From assembly GCF_029223525.1 (NCBI RefSeq), contig NZ_JARHTQ010000001.1, forward strand, positions 124,001 to 188,000: a stretch of 64,000 bases of DNA, written 5' to 3'. The position numbers and the translations under genes are program-made. The notes under the pieces are model-generated. The model ran no database searches and was not told the origin of the DNA. It worked only from the letters and a program-made list of their open reading frames with translations. Position 1 is the stretch's first letter; the number at the start of each line of letters is the position of its first letter. Origin of the DNA: Streptantibioticus ferralitis. GTDB lineage: Bacteria; Actinomycetota; Actinomycetes; Streptomycetales; Streptomycetaceae. Shown piece after piece: positions 42,011 to 50,304 of this stretch.

Positions 42011-42158
42011 CTGTAGCTATTCAGCCGGGTGCGGCCGGTTCACTCACGAGTGAGGTTGATCGATAGGGCCCGTGTGTGGTCGATCCCGTTCGCCCCGGGG
42101 AGGGGCCACCGCACCTCTCGCACCCTCCGCGCCATCCATCAATACTTTGGCGAAGCAT

Positions 42159-42170
42159 CCAATATATTGG
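42159..42170. promoter_or_regulatory. Palindrome CCAATATATTGG, candidate operator
   Basis: A perfect 12-bp palindrome in an A/T-richer intergenic stretch (42011-42284) between the divergent LuxR and XRE genes. Related words lie nearby: CAATACTTTGG at 42140-42150 and TCCAATAGATGACG at about 42209. The XRE protein at 42285 is a natural candidate ligand. No binding evidence beyond the sequence. Confidence 0.35.
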
Positions 42171-42284
42171 CGCCCAGCCGCACTTGAGGTCAACCAGGTA
42201 CGCAAGTAGTCCAATAGATGACGCAACATGGCCGATTTGCGATGTTGAGAGCGCGGCGATCGAACTTATGCTGGGAGTGTGATC

Positions 42285-42767
42285 ATGAAGGCAGGGAGCG
42301 GCCAGGGGCAACGGCGGTCACTGGCTGAGCGGTTGAACGCCTTGTTTGCGATGGCACGATTGACCAATGCCCACGGTCGGCAAAGGGAGTACTCGACCGC
42401 CGAAGTGGCCAAGGCAGTCACCGCCGACACGTCACATCCGGCAACCTTGTCCCGAAGTTACCTGGCGATGCTGCGCAACGGGTCGCACACCAACCCGACG
42501 TTGAGCGTGCTGGAGGGTCTCGCCAAGTTCTTCGACGACCACCGCCCCCCGGGAACAGCACCGATCACAGTGCAGTCACTGGTCGCCCAGGACGATCCCG
42601 AGGATGAGCTGTTGCGGCAGCGACTCGCTGATCACCAGGTGCGGGCGATCGCGATGCGGGCGGGCGCAATGACACCGGCCATGCGCAAGCAACTGTTCAA
42701 GATGATTGCGGTCTTCGATCAGGACGACACTCCCGATCCAGGCACTGGATCACAAGAAGGGACATAG
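42285..42767 (+). CDS. XRE-like helix-turn-helix regulator
   Basis: 160 aa from ATG 42285, with GGGAG at spacing 7. The DNA-binding region is LAERLNALFAMARLT, then REYSTAEVAKAVTA and SRSYLAMLRNGSHTNPTLSVLEGLAKFF, a classic XRE helix 2-3-5 pattern. The C-terminal half (MRAGAMTPAMRKQLFKMIAV) is helical and probably mediates dimerisation. Its stop overlaps the GTG of the ImmA-like gene by one base (TAGTG). Regulator and protease of this pair resemble the ImmR/ImmA switch of mobile elements. Confidence 0.82.
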   Translation: MKAGSGQGQRRSLAERLNALFAMARLTNAHGRQREYSTAEVAKAVTADTSHPATLSRSYLAMLRNGSHTNPTLSVLEGLAKFFDDHRPPGTAPITVQSLVAQDDPEDELLRQRLADHQVRAIAMRAGAMTPAMRKQLFKMIAVFDQDDTPDPGTGSQEGT

Positions 42768-43288
42768 TGGCTGTACGTGAACGCGAGCTGCGCCGGCAGT
42801 GCAAACAGCTGCTGCGGAAACTCGACATCCAACCTCCACTGCACGTGAATGACCTGTGTCGCAGACTCGGTGAACATCTGGGCAAACCCATCCGGCTGAT
42901 TCCCTGGGCACTGCCGGTCCCGGGACCATTCGGATTATGGATGTCCCGGCCGAACGAGGAGGTCATCTTCTATCAGGAGGAAACTACCCGCGTTCACCAG
43001 GATCACATCATCTTGCACGAGGTCGGCCATATTCTCGCCGATCACCAAGACGACGGTGACCCGGGCGGGGAATTCCCCGATCTCGGCCCGGACTTCCCCC
43101 GTGACCTGATCACCCGGGGCTTCCGTCGCACCTGCTACACCGAGGACTACGAACGCGAGGCCGAACTGGTCGCGACGATCATCCAGGAGTGGGCGATAGT
43201 CATCGACTACGTCAGTGCCCGTACACCCGAGGACCCGGCCCTGGACCCGCTGCGTTCGGCGCTGAACCCCCCTTGGGGATGGGCGTGA
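42767..43288 (+). CDS. ImmA/IrrE-type metallopeptidase-like protein
   Basis: 173 aa from GTG 42767. The zinc motif HExxH is in IILHEVGHILADHQDD (H86-E87 to H90, approximately), with a downstream acidic helix EREAELVATIIQEW supplying the third ligand, as in ImmA. Family members cleave partner XRE repressors to release genes from repression. The partner here would be the 42285-42767 product. The stop overlaps the GTG of the next gene (GTGA), indicating tight coupling. Confidence 0.85.
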   Translation: MAVRERELRRQCKQLLRKLDIQPPLHVNDLCRRLGEHLGKPIRLIPWALPVPGPFGLWMSRPNEEVIFYQEETTRVHQDHIILHEVGHILADHQDDGDPGGEFPDLGPDFPRDLITRGFRRTCYTEDYEREAELVATIIQEWAIVIDYVSARTPEDPALDPLRSALNPPWGWA

Positions 43289-44427
43289 TGTTCCAAGTAC
43301 CGCTGATCATCCTGCTGAGTGTCGGGGTGTTATGGAAGGGCATAGACCTAATACGTGCCCCGCACGACCGGGTGCTGCGCTTCCTTGTCGCCTCACTGGT
43401 CCTCCTGATGGCCGGGGAGATCCTCAGCTTCCCCGAGGTCAACGAGACGATCGACACGGCCACGGCCGTCGGCCTCGGCAAGGTGGCGTTCAACGGGCTA
43501 TACATGTCCGGCCTCTTCACCCTCGTCCTGGTCTTCGTCTCCGCCATGCGTGGCTCGGACGCCGAATACCGTCGGCACCTGCGGATCAACACCGGCCTGC
43601 TCGCCGGTACGCTGACCGCTCTGGTCCTCGCCATGATCGCTACACCTGCGGGGATGCGCGACCACTCCCTGAGCACTCCGGACATGGCACATCCAGCCAT
43701 CGCCTCGTTCTACCTCGTCGGCAACGCCTACTTCGTCTACGCCTACCTGGCGTCCGCCCTGTGGGCCCTGCGCTATGCCCGCAGGGCGTCCCGGAACCTC
43801 GGGCTTGGCCTGCTGACCATGGCCCTGGGACTCATCGGACTGACGATCACGTCGGTCAACCGAATGATCCTGGTGGCCCTGCGCATTGACGAACCCGGGT
43901 CGCACGAGGCGTTCAACACGGTGAACTGGTCGCTGTCCAACTGGGCCATGGGCATTGTCCTCATCGGAATCTGCTACTCCGGCGGCGTGCAACTGATCAC
44001 CCGCCTGCGGTCGTTCGTGCACCACCGCCGCATGTATCACGAGCTTGCCGCACTGTGGACGGCGCTGACCGCCGCTTATCCGGAGCTCGTCCTGACCCGT
44101 CCCCCGGACGGGTCCAGATGGCATCGTCTCCGCCAGCACCGTGCCTACGAGCGGCGATTTTATCGTCGGCTCATCGAATGCCGTGACGGACTGGTGCGCT
44201 TGAGTCCCTACCTGACTCGTGTCGCCCCCGACGCCGATCTTGCCCATGGCCCGGCCGATCAACTCGCGCGGCACATCACCGAGGCGCTGGCGCTGAAGCC
44301 GACGACCGAGTGCCCGCACACCGAACTTCCCGCCGCTCTCGTCGCATCGCCCGCTGCCACCGACCTGGGCGCCGACGCCGACGAACTCATCTCTCTGTCA
44401 CACGCCCTGCGCGAAAGGACATCATGA
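43285..44427 (+). CDS. Multi-pass membrane protein, MAB_1171c-family putative transporter
   Basis: 380 aa from GTG 43285 (or ATG 43288). About seven hydrophobic segments in the N-terminal 230 residues (VPLIILLSVGVLWKGIDLI through GIVLIGICYSGGVQL), followed by a cytoplasmic helical domain with MYHELAALWTALTAAYPELV and RLIECRDGLVRLSPYL. This arrangement is typical of the actinobacterial MAB_1171c-like family, which commonly accompanies XRE and ImmA-like genes. Transport has never been shown to my knowledge. Coupled at both ends by 4-bp overlaps. Confidence 0.8.
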   Translation: MMFQVPLIILLSVGVLWKGIDLIRAPHDRVLRFLVASLVLLMAGEILSFPEVNETIDTATAVGLGKVAFNGLYMSGLFTLVLVFVSAMRGSDAEYRRHLRINTGLLAGTLTALVLAMIATPAGMRDHSLSTPDMAHPAIASFYLVGNAYFVYAYLASALWALRYARRASRNLGLGLLTMALGLIGLTITSVNRMILVALRIDEPGSHEAFNTVNWSLSNWAMGIVLIGICYSGGVQLITRLRSFVHHRRMYHELAALWTALTAAYPELVLTRPPDGSRWHRLRQHRAYERRFYRRLIECRDGLVRLSPYLTRVAPDADLAHGPADQLARHITEALALKPTTECPHTELPAALVASPAATDLGADADELISLSHALRERTS

Positions 44428-45608
44428 ACAAGGTACTGATCACCGCGGACCGCGTCATCGCCGGACCCGCGGATCAGGTGACCGTCGACGGCGCCGTGTT
44501 CGTCGAGTCCGGCATGGTCACCGCCGTCGGTGCCGCCGCCGACTTGGACGCAGCGGTCGATACGCAGGTGCCTCGGTTGCGGTGTCCCGGAGCGACGGTG
44601 ATGCCCGGCATGATCGACTGCCATGTCCACCTCGCCTTCGACGCAGGTCCGGATCCAATCAGTGCGGTTGCCCAGGCAGACCCGGGCGAGCTGTCCGCCT
44701 CCATCGCGGACCACGCCGAACAGATGCTGGCCGCCGGGGTGACGACCGTACGGGATCTCGGTGACCGTGACGCGCTCACCGTGGCATTGCGTGCATCCAT
44801 CGACTCCGGGGACACGGTCGGGCCACGTATCATCGCCGCGACCGCGCCGTTGACCTCACGTGGGGGCCATTGCGGCTTCCTCGGCGGTGAAGTGAGCACG
44901 GACGACGACATCCGGGCACAGATCGCCCGCAACGCGGCAGCCGGAGCCGATCTGATCAAGGTGATGGCCTCGGGCGGCGCGCTCACCCCGAGCGGCCCGC
45001 GTATGTGGGAGGCACAGTTCACGCCCGGTCAGCTGCGTCTGATCGTCGAGGAAGCCGAGCGCCACGGTCTGGGAGTGGCCGCGCACGCGCACGGCTCGGA
45101 AACCATCGCCCATTGTGTGACCGCCGGTGTCCGTACGCTCGAGCACTGTTCCTGGCGCACCGCGGAGGGCATCGTCCACGATCCGGCGGTCGTACGCCGC
45201 ATGGTCGAGAACGACGTGGCCGTCTGCCGCTGCGTCTCCGGGGACTGGCGGCTGTTCCTCGATCAAATGGGGCCTGAGCGAGCCAAGGCGATGATTGAGG
45301 TCATCCTGGCAATGCGGGAGGCCGGTGTCCGGTTCATCGCCGGCACCGACGCGGGCGTGCCAGGGGCACGTTTCGGCGACTACGTCGGCATGCTCGAATT
45401 CTTCGACTCGCTCGGTTTCACCCATGCCGAGATCCTCGACATGGCCACCGTCAACGCAGCCCATGCCCTCGGACTGTCAGACACAGGCGCCCTCGCTCCA
45501 GGCATGCGCGCCGACCTCATCGTCGTCGACGGCAACCCGTTGACCGAGTTGGGCGCCCTCCGCGAGATCCGACACATCTTCACGGCAGGTCGCCCGGTCA
45601 CCAGGTGA
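44424..45608 (+). CDS. Amidohydrolase family enzyme (imidazolonepropionase/prolidase-like)
   Basis: 394 aa from ATG 44424. Metal-dependent TIM-barrel amidohydrolase: HxH in MIDCHVHLAF, LIKVMASGG with a candidate metal-bridging lysine, histidines in GVAAHAHGSE and TLEHCSW, and aspartate in FIAGTDAGVPG. The N- and C-terminal strands form the composite beta-sandwich (ADLIVVDGNPLTELG). It likely hydrolyses a cyclic amide or dipeptide; substrate unknown. It is fused by overlap to the XRE/ImmA/membrane operon, an unusual partner for such a module. Confidence 0.9.
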   Translation: MNKVLITADRVIAGPADQVTVDGAVFVESGMVTAVGAAADLDAAVDTQVPRLRCPGATVMPGMIDCHVHLAFDAGPDPISAVAQADPGELSASIADHAEQMLAAGVTTVRDLGDRDALTVALRASIDSGDTVGPRIIAATAPLTSRGGHCGFLGGEVSTDDDIRAQIARNAAAGADLIKVMASGGALTPSGPRMWEAQFTPGQLRLIVEEAERHGLGVAAHAHGSETIAHCVTAGVRTLEHCSWRTAEGIVHDPAVVRRMVENDVAVCRCVSGDWRLFLDQMGPERAKAMIEVILAMREAGVRFIAGTDAGVPGARFGDYVGMLEFFDSLGFTHAEILDMATVNAAHALGLSDTGALAPGMRADLIVVDGNPLTELGALREIRHIFTAGRPVTR

Positions 45609-45956
45609 GGAGCGCGGGACCTGCGCGAGCACCCGTCACGCGCGTATCGCAAATCACATGCCCGAACCCAGCATTTGTCGACGGGCCACAAGGAGCAACG
45701 CCTCTTCAGGCTCCGCTCACAGCGCCTCGGGCTCCTTCAATGCACTGCCGCTGCACGGATCGCCACCCGTTGGCCGCCCCCGACCCTACTGACCCTGATC
45801 TCAGCGTCAGCGGATTATCAAGAAATAGCAGGTCAGCGACATCCTCCGGCACCAGAAACGCATCACCGATTCCGGAGCCGTAGAACCCTTCACCTATCAT
45901 CCCATGCACAGGCGACAAGACACTCTGGGCACACATTCCAAGGTTGAAAAAAGAAT
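45609..45956. other. Gene-free stretch near the right end of island 1
   Basis: About 350 bp after the amidohydrolase with no convincing gene. The frames present are short and without family similarity. There is an A/T-richer part (45880-45955) ahead of the tRNA remnant. No integrase gene is present where one would be expected beside the att site. Confidence 0.55.
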
Positions 45957-45989
45957 CCGCAGGTCAAAGGCTTGACATGCGGTTTCCCA

Positions 45990-46034
45990 TGGAGCCGCCT
46001 TCGGGATTCGAACCCGAGACCTACGCATTACGAG
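45990..46034 (-). tRNA. 3'-half remnant of tRNA-Thr(CGU)
   Basis: Reading the minus strand from 46034: CTCGTAATGCGTAGGTC, then T-arm TCGGG-TTCGAAT-CCCGA, acceptor strand AGGCGGC, discriminator T and CCA. The anticodon-loop reads CTCGTAA (anticodon CGU, threonine). The D arm, 5' acceptor strand and 5' anticodon stem are missing: upstream sequence (CCAATGGT) cannot pair with TGCGT. This is the piece typically left or carried as an att site when elements integrate into tRNA genes, not a functional tRNA. Confidence 0.78.
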
Positions 46035-46039
46035 ACCAT

Positions 46040-46216
46040 TGGCGGACACCCCATGATCTGCGGCTTCCAGGCCACGCACCGCTGACCCCACATAGCCGGT
46101 TCCGCCTACCGTCCGGTGTAGCTGACGGTGACAAGAAGTCCCCGTATTGTCCCCGGCGCCCGATCGAAGCAGCCGTACAGCCACAAACCCGCAGGTCAGT
46201 GCCCTGATCACTGGCT
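46040..46216. other. Right arm of island 1 with GTCCCCG repeats
   Basis: Immediately left of the second att copy are AAGTCCCCGTATTGTCCCCGG (in two runs, 46137-46156) and CGCAGGTCAGTGCCC (46191-46205). The latter is the inverse of CCCTGACCTGCG at the left end (26286-26297), so the island has arm-type sites at both ends. No gene supported. Confidence 0.5.
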
Positions 46217-46283
46217 GCCGACATGAAGGTCAAGTACAAGGAGACCGCCCGCGGCGGGCTCGCGGTGAACGTCATCGAGTGCT
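46217..46283 (+). repeat. attR-like 67-bp copy of the sdaA 3' end
   Basis: Identical to 26209-26275. It encodes the last 21 codons of sdaA followed by TAG instead of TGA. It is detached from any gene: upstream frame is unrelated. With the left copy it brackets 20 kb (26276-46216). What follows it resembles the left arm of island 1, so this may be a junction between two tandem elements, not the true chromosome junction. Confidence 0.85.
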
Positions 46284-46566
46284 AGGCGGATAGGCCCTGA
46301 ACTGCAGTTTTGAGTCTTTCGACGCTGTCAGGGCCTTCCCTGCTTACCTGGCGGATTGTCCCTGAAAAGTCCCTGGGACAGCGCTGAAAGTCCCTGAAAA
46401 GTCCCTGGGAAATCCCTGGCGGCAGGGTGCCTGACCAGGGCATGAAGGCGCTCCCGACGACGGCCGGTCCCGTGAACGTTCCTCGCCGCCTGCCTGGCCC
46501 GCTGACGTGTCGGCGGGTGCGCTCCGCAAGGGCTGGAAGCTGACAGTCGAGCCATAGGGTTGCTGC
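46284..46566. other. Left arm of island 2 with GTCCCTGAAAAGT repeats
   Basis: After the att copy, GTCCCTGAAAAGTCCCTGGGA occurs in part at 46358-46377 and again at 46390-46410, aligned with 26350-26400 in spacing and order. Beyond 46420 the similarity to the left copy ends. No gene until the methyltransferase at 46567. Confidence 0.5.
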
Positions 46567-47166
46567 GTGAGCGACTACGTTGGCACCACACGCGCCACTT
46601 ATGACGCCATCGCGGCGCAGTACGCGCACCGGTGGAGCGCACCTTCTGCGTGGGTCAACGCCGAACTCAATCGCCTAGTCGCGGCGCTGCCATCCGATGC
46701 TCGCGTCGCGGACATCGGCTGCGGCCCAGGACACCACACCCTGCTCCTGCGGAACTGTGGGTTCCGGGTCGTCGGCTTCGATCTGTCCCGACAGATGCTT
46801 ACCTGTGGTGGTGTGCCTGGCCTCGTACAAACCGACATGCGCGCGCTCCCGCTGCCAGCCCAAGTAATGGATGCGGTGTGGTGCGTAGCCGCGATGCTGC
46901 ACATACCCAGACCCGAGGTCCCGGATGTGCTGGCCGAGTTCAGTCGTGTCCTGCGGCCTGGCGGCCTGCTATCGCTCAGCGTGGTTGAGGGAGACGGTGA
47001 AGGCTGGGAGCCCGTTTCCTACGCGCAGACCTACCGGCGCTGGTACGTCTTCCATCGAATCGAACCACTGATCCAGCAATTGACCCTGGCGGGATTCGAC
47101 GTGCTGAGCTACTCGCGACGGTCCACTCACCGGAACTGGCTCCACCTCAGCGCACAGCGCGGTTGA
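46567..47166 (+). CDS. Class I SAM-dependent methyltransferase
   Basis: 199 aa from GTG 46567 (VSDYVGTTRATYDAIAAQY). Motif I is ARVADIGCGPGHHTLLL (SAM binding), motif post-I acid region VVGFDLSRQML, and motif IV-like MDAVWCVAAMLHIP. Ubi/menaquinone-type small-molecule methyltransferase fold of short length; a DNA methylase motif (NPPY/DPPY) is not seen, so it is not an obvious restriction-modification enzyme. It is the first gene of island 2, mirroring the decayed methyltransferase at the start of island 1. Confidence 0.88.
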   Translation: MSDYVGTTRATYDAIAAQYAHRWSAPSAWVNAELNRLVAALPSDARVADIGCGPGHHTLLLRNCGFRVVGFDLSRQMLTCGGVPGLVQTDMRALPLPAQVMDAVWCVAAMLHIPRPEVPDVLAEFSRVLRPGGLLSLSVVEGDGEGWEPVSYAQTYRRWYVFHRIEPLIQQLTLAGFDVLSYSRRSTHRNWLHLSAQRG

Positions 47167-47410
47167 TCAACTACAGACCAAAGCGGCCTCCGCCTGATTC
47201 GCGGTCTGCTCGGTTCGCTGGGGCATGGCGGGGATCAGGCTTGTCGCCCGTGCGAGTGGGTCCGGGAACGCGCCGTGACACACACGGTGACTGAACTGGC
47301 CTCCTCCCAGGCTTCGTTGAGGCGGGTGTGCCGGGCAGGCGGAGGCCGGAAAAGCGACCTAGCTGGACCCGGGCCTGCGCGTTGGTCGACCGAATGAGCG
47401 GGGCAATCCG
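47167..47410. other. Gene-free stretch before the ISAzo13-like scrap
   Basis: About 240 bp between the methyltransferase and the transposase scrap with no convincing coding sequence. The composition is GC-rich with imperfect inverted words but no clear structured element. Confidence 0.45.
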
Positions 47411-47515
47411 ATGTCGCCGCTGCGCTGGACGACGAAGCCGACCCGGAACCTCGCAACGGAGCTGACCTGGCGGGGCTACCGGCTTCCGCCGACATGGTCG
47501 ACAACCTGCCGCTGA
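47411..47515 (+). pseudogene. ISAzo13-family transposase scrap
   Basis: A 34-codon fragment beginning MSPLRWTTKPTRNLATELTW and ending in a stop matches the conserved SPLRWTTKSxRxLAxEL segment of ISAzo13-type (Rhodopirellula-type) transposases. The HTH and DDE domains are gone and the downstream frame is unrelated. It marks past insertion next to the defence island. Confidence 0.6.
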
Positions 47516-47740
47516 TCGTGACGGCCACTCAACCGACTCCAGTGAAAGCGGTCGGCACGGCCTGCACTCGTCACGTTAGCGCCGCAGCCATCAGGCCATC
47601 GCCCGCACATGCCACCGCCGACGCAACCGTAAGTCGCCGGGCAGGCCGTTAGCGCCCAACTGCGATCCGGCACGACCACGAACTGCAGCGTGGACGCCGA
47701 TCGACCACTGCAGGATCCGAGCCAGCTACCCCGATTGAGG

Positions 47741-47768
47741 GTGACGAAGAGTACTGTGACCATATACT
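47741..47768 (+). promoter_or_regulatory. Candidate promoter for the left defence cassette
   Basis: A -35-like GTGACG (47741-47746) and a -10-like TATACT (47763-47768) are separated by 16 bp, the latter fitting the actinobacterial TANNNT rule. It lies 40 bp ahead of the small ORF and 141 bp ahead of the helicase start, in DNA visibly richer in A/T than the surroundings. Confidence 0.35.
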
Positions 47769-47807
47769 TGATGTGGCGTCAGCATGGATTGCTGGTTCGG
47801 AGGGGCC

Positions 47808-47912
47808 ATGGGGAGCAAGAAGGAGCGCTGTGCCGTTCGCGGCACTGTCACCCGGCCTCCCCTAACCCCTGGCGGGAGGATCGCGCGCATCAACGCCAAG
47901 GTGAATCCGTGA
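47808..47912 (+). CDS. Possible 34-aa leader peptide overlapping the helicase start
   Basis: ATG 47808 has a good ribosome site (GGAGGGG, about 47800). The product, starting MGSKKERCAVRGTVTRPP, is basic and 34 residues long. Its stop overlaps the helicase GTG (GTGA at 47909-47912), so translation would be coupled. It has no similarity I recognise and could be chance; coupling is the only argument for it. Confidence 0.3.
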   Translation: MGSKKERCAVRGTVTRPPLTPGGRIARINAKVNP

Positions 47913-50068
47913 CGAGTGAGTTCAAGACAGTTCTCGCTAACGTCGAATCTCTGTACGACATCCCCGAGGACGACCTGATCGGCGAGGTCCTGATCCCGGC
48001 CATGTCCGTGGCAGATCATGCCCGAGTCGGAGCGGGTTTCTTCAGCTCACAGTGCCTGGCTCAGATTGCGCCTGGCCTGGCTTCGTTCCTTGAACGGAGC
48101 AATGGAGCCGTCGAGTTGCTCATCAGCCCCTCAATCAACGATGCGGACTGCGACGCGCTTATCCGCGGGGCGCTATCGCCTGAAGAGGCTATCCAGAACG
48201 CTGTAGATCGGCTACTTGAAGAGGCTGCACTGTCGCAGCACGCCTTGGTCCATCACACCCTTGACTGCCTTGCGTATCTTGTCGCTGCAAAACGCCTGGT
48301 AGTTCGATTCGCGCTGATGAAGCAAGGGATGTACCACAAGAAACTGTGGCTGCTACGCTCGGGGAGCGCTTGGACGGCAATCCACGGATCGGGCAACGCC
48401 ACATCCCGGGGCCTTCTGGTCAATGGCGAACAAATGAGCGTCGACCGACCGTGGGCAGACGGTTCTGCCTCGCAAGCCCGCGTAACGAAGCTCCTGTCGC
48501 GGTGGGACACCCAGTGGGCGAATAGGAGTCCTCACGTTCTCTGCATCGCACTAAAGGACGGCCTGCATGTGGTCGCGCGGCGGCGTACGGGAACAGTGCC
48601 CCCGTCGATCGATGACTTCTGGCGGGCGTGGCACACAGATCATGCACATGGCCTTGCACCGCCACTCCCACCCGGTATCGATGTAGCTAACCCACGGCTG
48701 CTCACGATTCCAGAGAACGTCGAATGGAGGACTGGTAAGTTCGGTCATCAGGGCCGCGCTGTGGACGCGTTCCTAGGCAACGGGTCTAGAGGGGTTCTGG
48801 CCATCGCCACTGGTGGCGGCAAAACGCAAACTGCTTTGATCACCGCAGTCCACGAGCAGGACAGACACAAAGGCCCTACGCTCGTCATGGTTATCGTGCC
48901 GAGCGCACCGCTCGTACGGCAATGGGCAGAAGCCATCAGAGGATTTGGAGTTGAGCCGTTCCAGCCGAGCACGATGGCAAGCCCGCGGCGGCGCAGCCTA
49001 CTTGAGGAGATCCGCGCAGGACTCGCAGGACAAGACCCGTTCACGGCGGTCATTCTCTGCACCCAAAAGCTCTTCACCGAAGACGAGCACATGCGCAGCT
49101 TCATCGCCGAGCTGCCTGATGAAGTACTCGCCGTACTTATCGGCGATGAGGTACATAACCTCGGCTCGGCGGGCTTCGTAACGAAGGCGCCACACCGATT
49201 CAACATTCGCCTGGGCCTCTCAGCAACACCAACTCGTCAGTACGATGCCAACGGCACGGAAGCGCTCTTTCAGTTCTTCGGACCGCCGGTCTTCGAGTTC
49301 ACGCTCAGGGACGCCATCAGTGCCGGATGCTTGACGCCATACAACTACCACCTCCACGAGGTGGAACTAACCGACCAAGAGATAGCCGAGTACGAGGACC
49401 TCACACGTAAGCTACAGCGCAAGGGATTCGTTGGGTCCGACGACGGCAAGGACTTCGGCCATGACGCCCAGGTCGAGCATCTCCTGCGAAAGCGCCGAGC
49501 CGTACTTGAACAGGCGCAGGCCAAGATTCCCGCACTCGAGCAGCTACTAGACGCGGCTGGACCCGCGAACGTCGCCCGGACACTCATATACACCTCCGCC
49601 AAGCCAGTAGCGCTAGCTGGGCCACCACAGATCCACCTCGTCAACAGTACGCTCCGCCGACTCGGAATCCGCTTCCATCAGTACACAAATAAAGAAACCT
49701 CCAGTTCAAGTGCCGCTCAATATCTCGAACGCTTCGCCGACGGCGACTATCAGGTCCTTACGGCTATGAAGGTCCTCGACGAAGGCGTGGACCTCCCGCA
49801 GACAGATACTGCATACCTGCTCGCATCTAGCACAGTCCGGCGGGAGTGGATTCAAAGGAGAGGGAGAATCCTCCGTCAATCCCCTGGGAAGAAGACCGCC
49901 GAGTTACACGACTTTCTAGTTGTTCCGCCGCAGCTTGATACGACAGCTGCGCGCTCAATCTTGCACGGGGAGCTTGCCAGGGCACGTGAGTTCGCTAGTA
50001 CGGCCGAGAACGAGTACGACAACGACGGCCCTCGCGAGATCATCGGCAAGTATGAGACCGCACTATAG
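47909..50068 (+). CDS. PLD-SF2 helicase fusion protein (left defence cassette)
   Basis: 719 aa from GTG 47909 (VTSEFKTVLANVESLYD) with AAGGTG upstream; the open frame to 47690 is unsupported. Residues ~1-210 form a phospholipase-D-like nuclease domain: H143-K145 (YHKKLWLL), GSGN 160-163 and E174 (LLVNGE). From ~270, an SF2 helicase: motif I ATGGGKTQTAL, motif II GDEVHNLGS, motif III GLSATPTR, motif VI WIQRRGRILRQSPGK. Such fusions act as ATP-driven nucleases in restriction-type systems. It heads a four-gene cassette convergent with sspD. Sequence is less GC-rich than the core. Confidence 0.88.
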   Translation: MTSEFKTVLANVESLYDIPEDDLIGEVLIPAMSVADHARVGAGFFSSQCLAQIAPGLASFLERSNGAVELLISPSINDADCDALIRGALSPEEAIQNAVDRLLEEAALSQHALVHHTLDCLAYLVAAKRLVVRFALMKQGMYHKKLWLLRSGSAWTAIHGSGNATSRGLLVNGEQMSVDRPWADGSASQARVTKLLSRWDTQWANRSPHVLCIALKDGLHVVARRRTGTVPPSIDDFWRAWHTDHAHGLAPPLPPGIDVANPRLLTIPENVEWRTGKFGHQGRAVDAFLGNGSRGVLAIATGGGKTQTALITAVHEQDRHKGPTLVMVIVPSAPLVRQWAEAIRGFGVEPFQPSTMASPRRRSLLEEIRAGLAGQDPFTAVILCTQKLFTEDEHMRSFIAELPDEVLAVLIGDEVHNLGSAGFVTKAPHRFNIRLGLSATPTRQYDANGTEALFQFFGPPVFEFTLRDAISAGCLTPYNYHLHEVELTDQEIAEYEDLTRKLQRKGFVGSDDGKDFGHDAQVEHLLRKRRAVLEQAQAKIPALEQLLDAAGPANVARTLIYTSAKPVALAGPPQIHLVNSTLRRLGIRFHQYTNKETSSSSAAQYLERFADGDYQVLTAMKVLDEGVDLPQTDTAYLLASSTVRREWIQRRGRILRQSPGKKTAELHDFLVVPPQLDTTAARSILHGELARAREFASTAENEYDNDGPREIIGKYETAL

Positions 50069-50082
50069 TCAGGGGTAGCGGA

Positions 50083-50304
50083 ATGGCAACAACTCCTCGC
50101 ATCCGAGAAGTGGCGAGAGTCGAGGTGAAACATCTCCCGCTGCGTTATGAGGGATATCACGAGGACCTCATCGATGCACTCGATGAAATCACGAGGCAAC
50201 AGGATCACATGACGAGCTCTCGGCAGCGGCAGGAGCTCATCACCAAGCTCGTGGAGAAGGTGGGGAGTATGGCGGCATCACTCGGCGGTGGAAGCGATCA
50301 ATGA
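50083..50304 (+). CDS. 73-aa small protein of the left defence cassette
   Basis: ATG 50083 follows AGGGGTAGCGGA 4-14 nt upstream. The product starts MATTPRIREVARVEVKHLPL and is helical and charged: two helices with ITRQQDHMTSSRQRQELITK and LVEKVGSMAASLGGG. No family recognised. Its stop overlaps the ATG of the SMC-like ATPase by 4 bp, so it is translated with it. It may be a subunit of the helicase or ATPase complex. Confidence 0.75.
   Translation: MATTPRIREVARVEVKHLPLRYEGYHEDLIDALDEITRQQDHMTSSRQRQELITKLVEKVGSMAASLGGGSDQ

Noticed and set aside
45706..45936. 76-aa minus-strand frame near the tRNA remnant
   Set aside because: The segment looked mildly protein-like but has no recognised family, no ribosome site and no conserved partner.
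46567..47166. DNA methyltransferase of a restriction-modification system
   Set aside because: It has SAM-binding motif I but no NPPY/DPPY-type catalytic motif and is short; it looks like a small-molecule methyltransferase.
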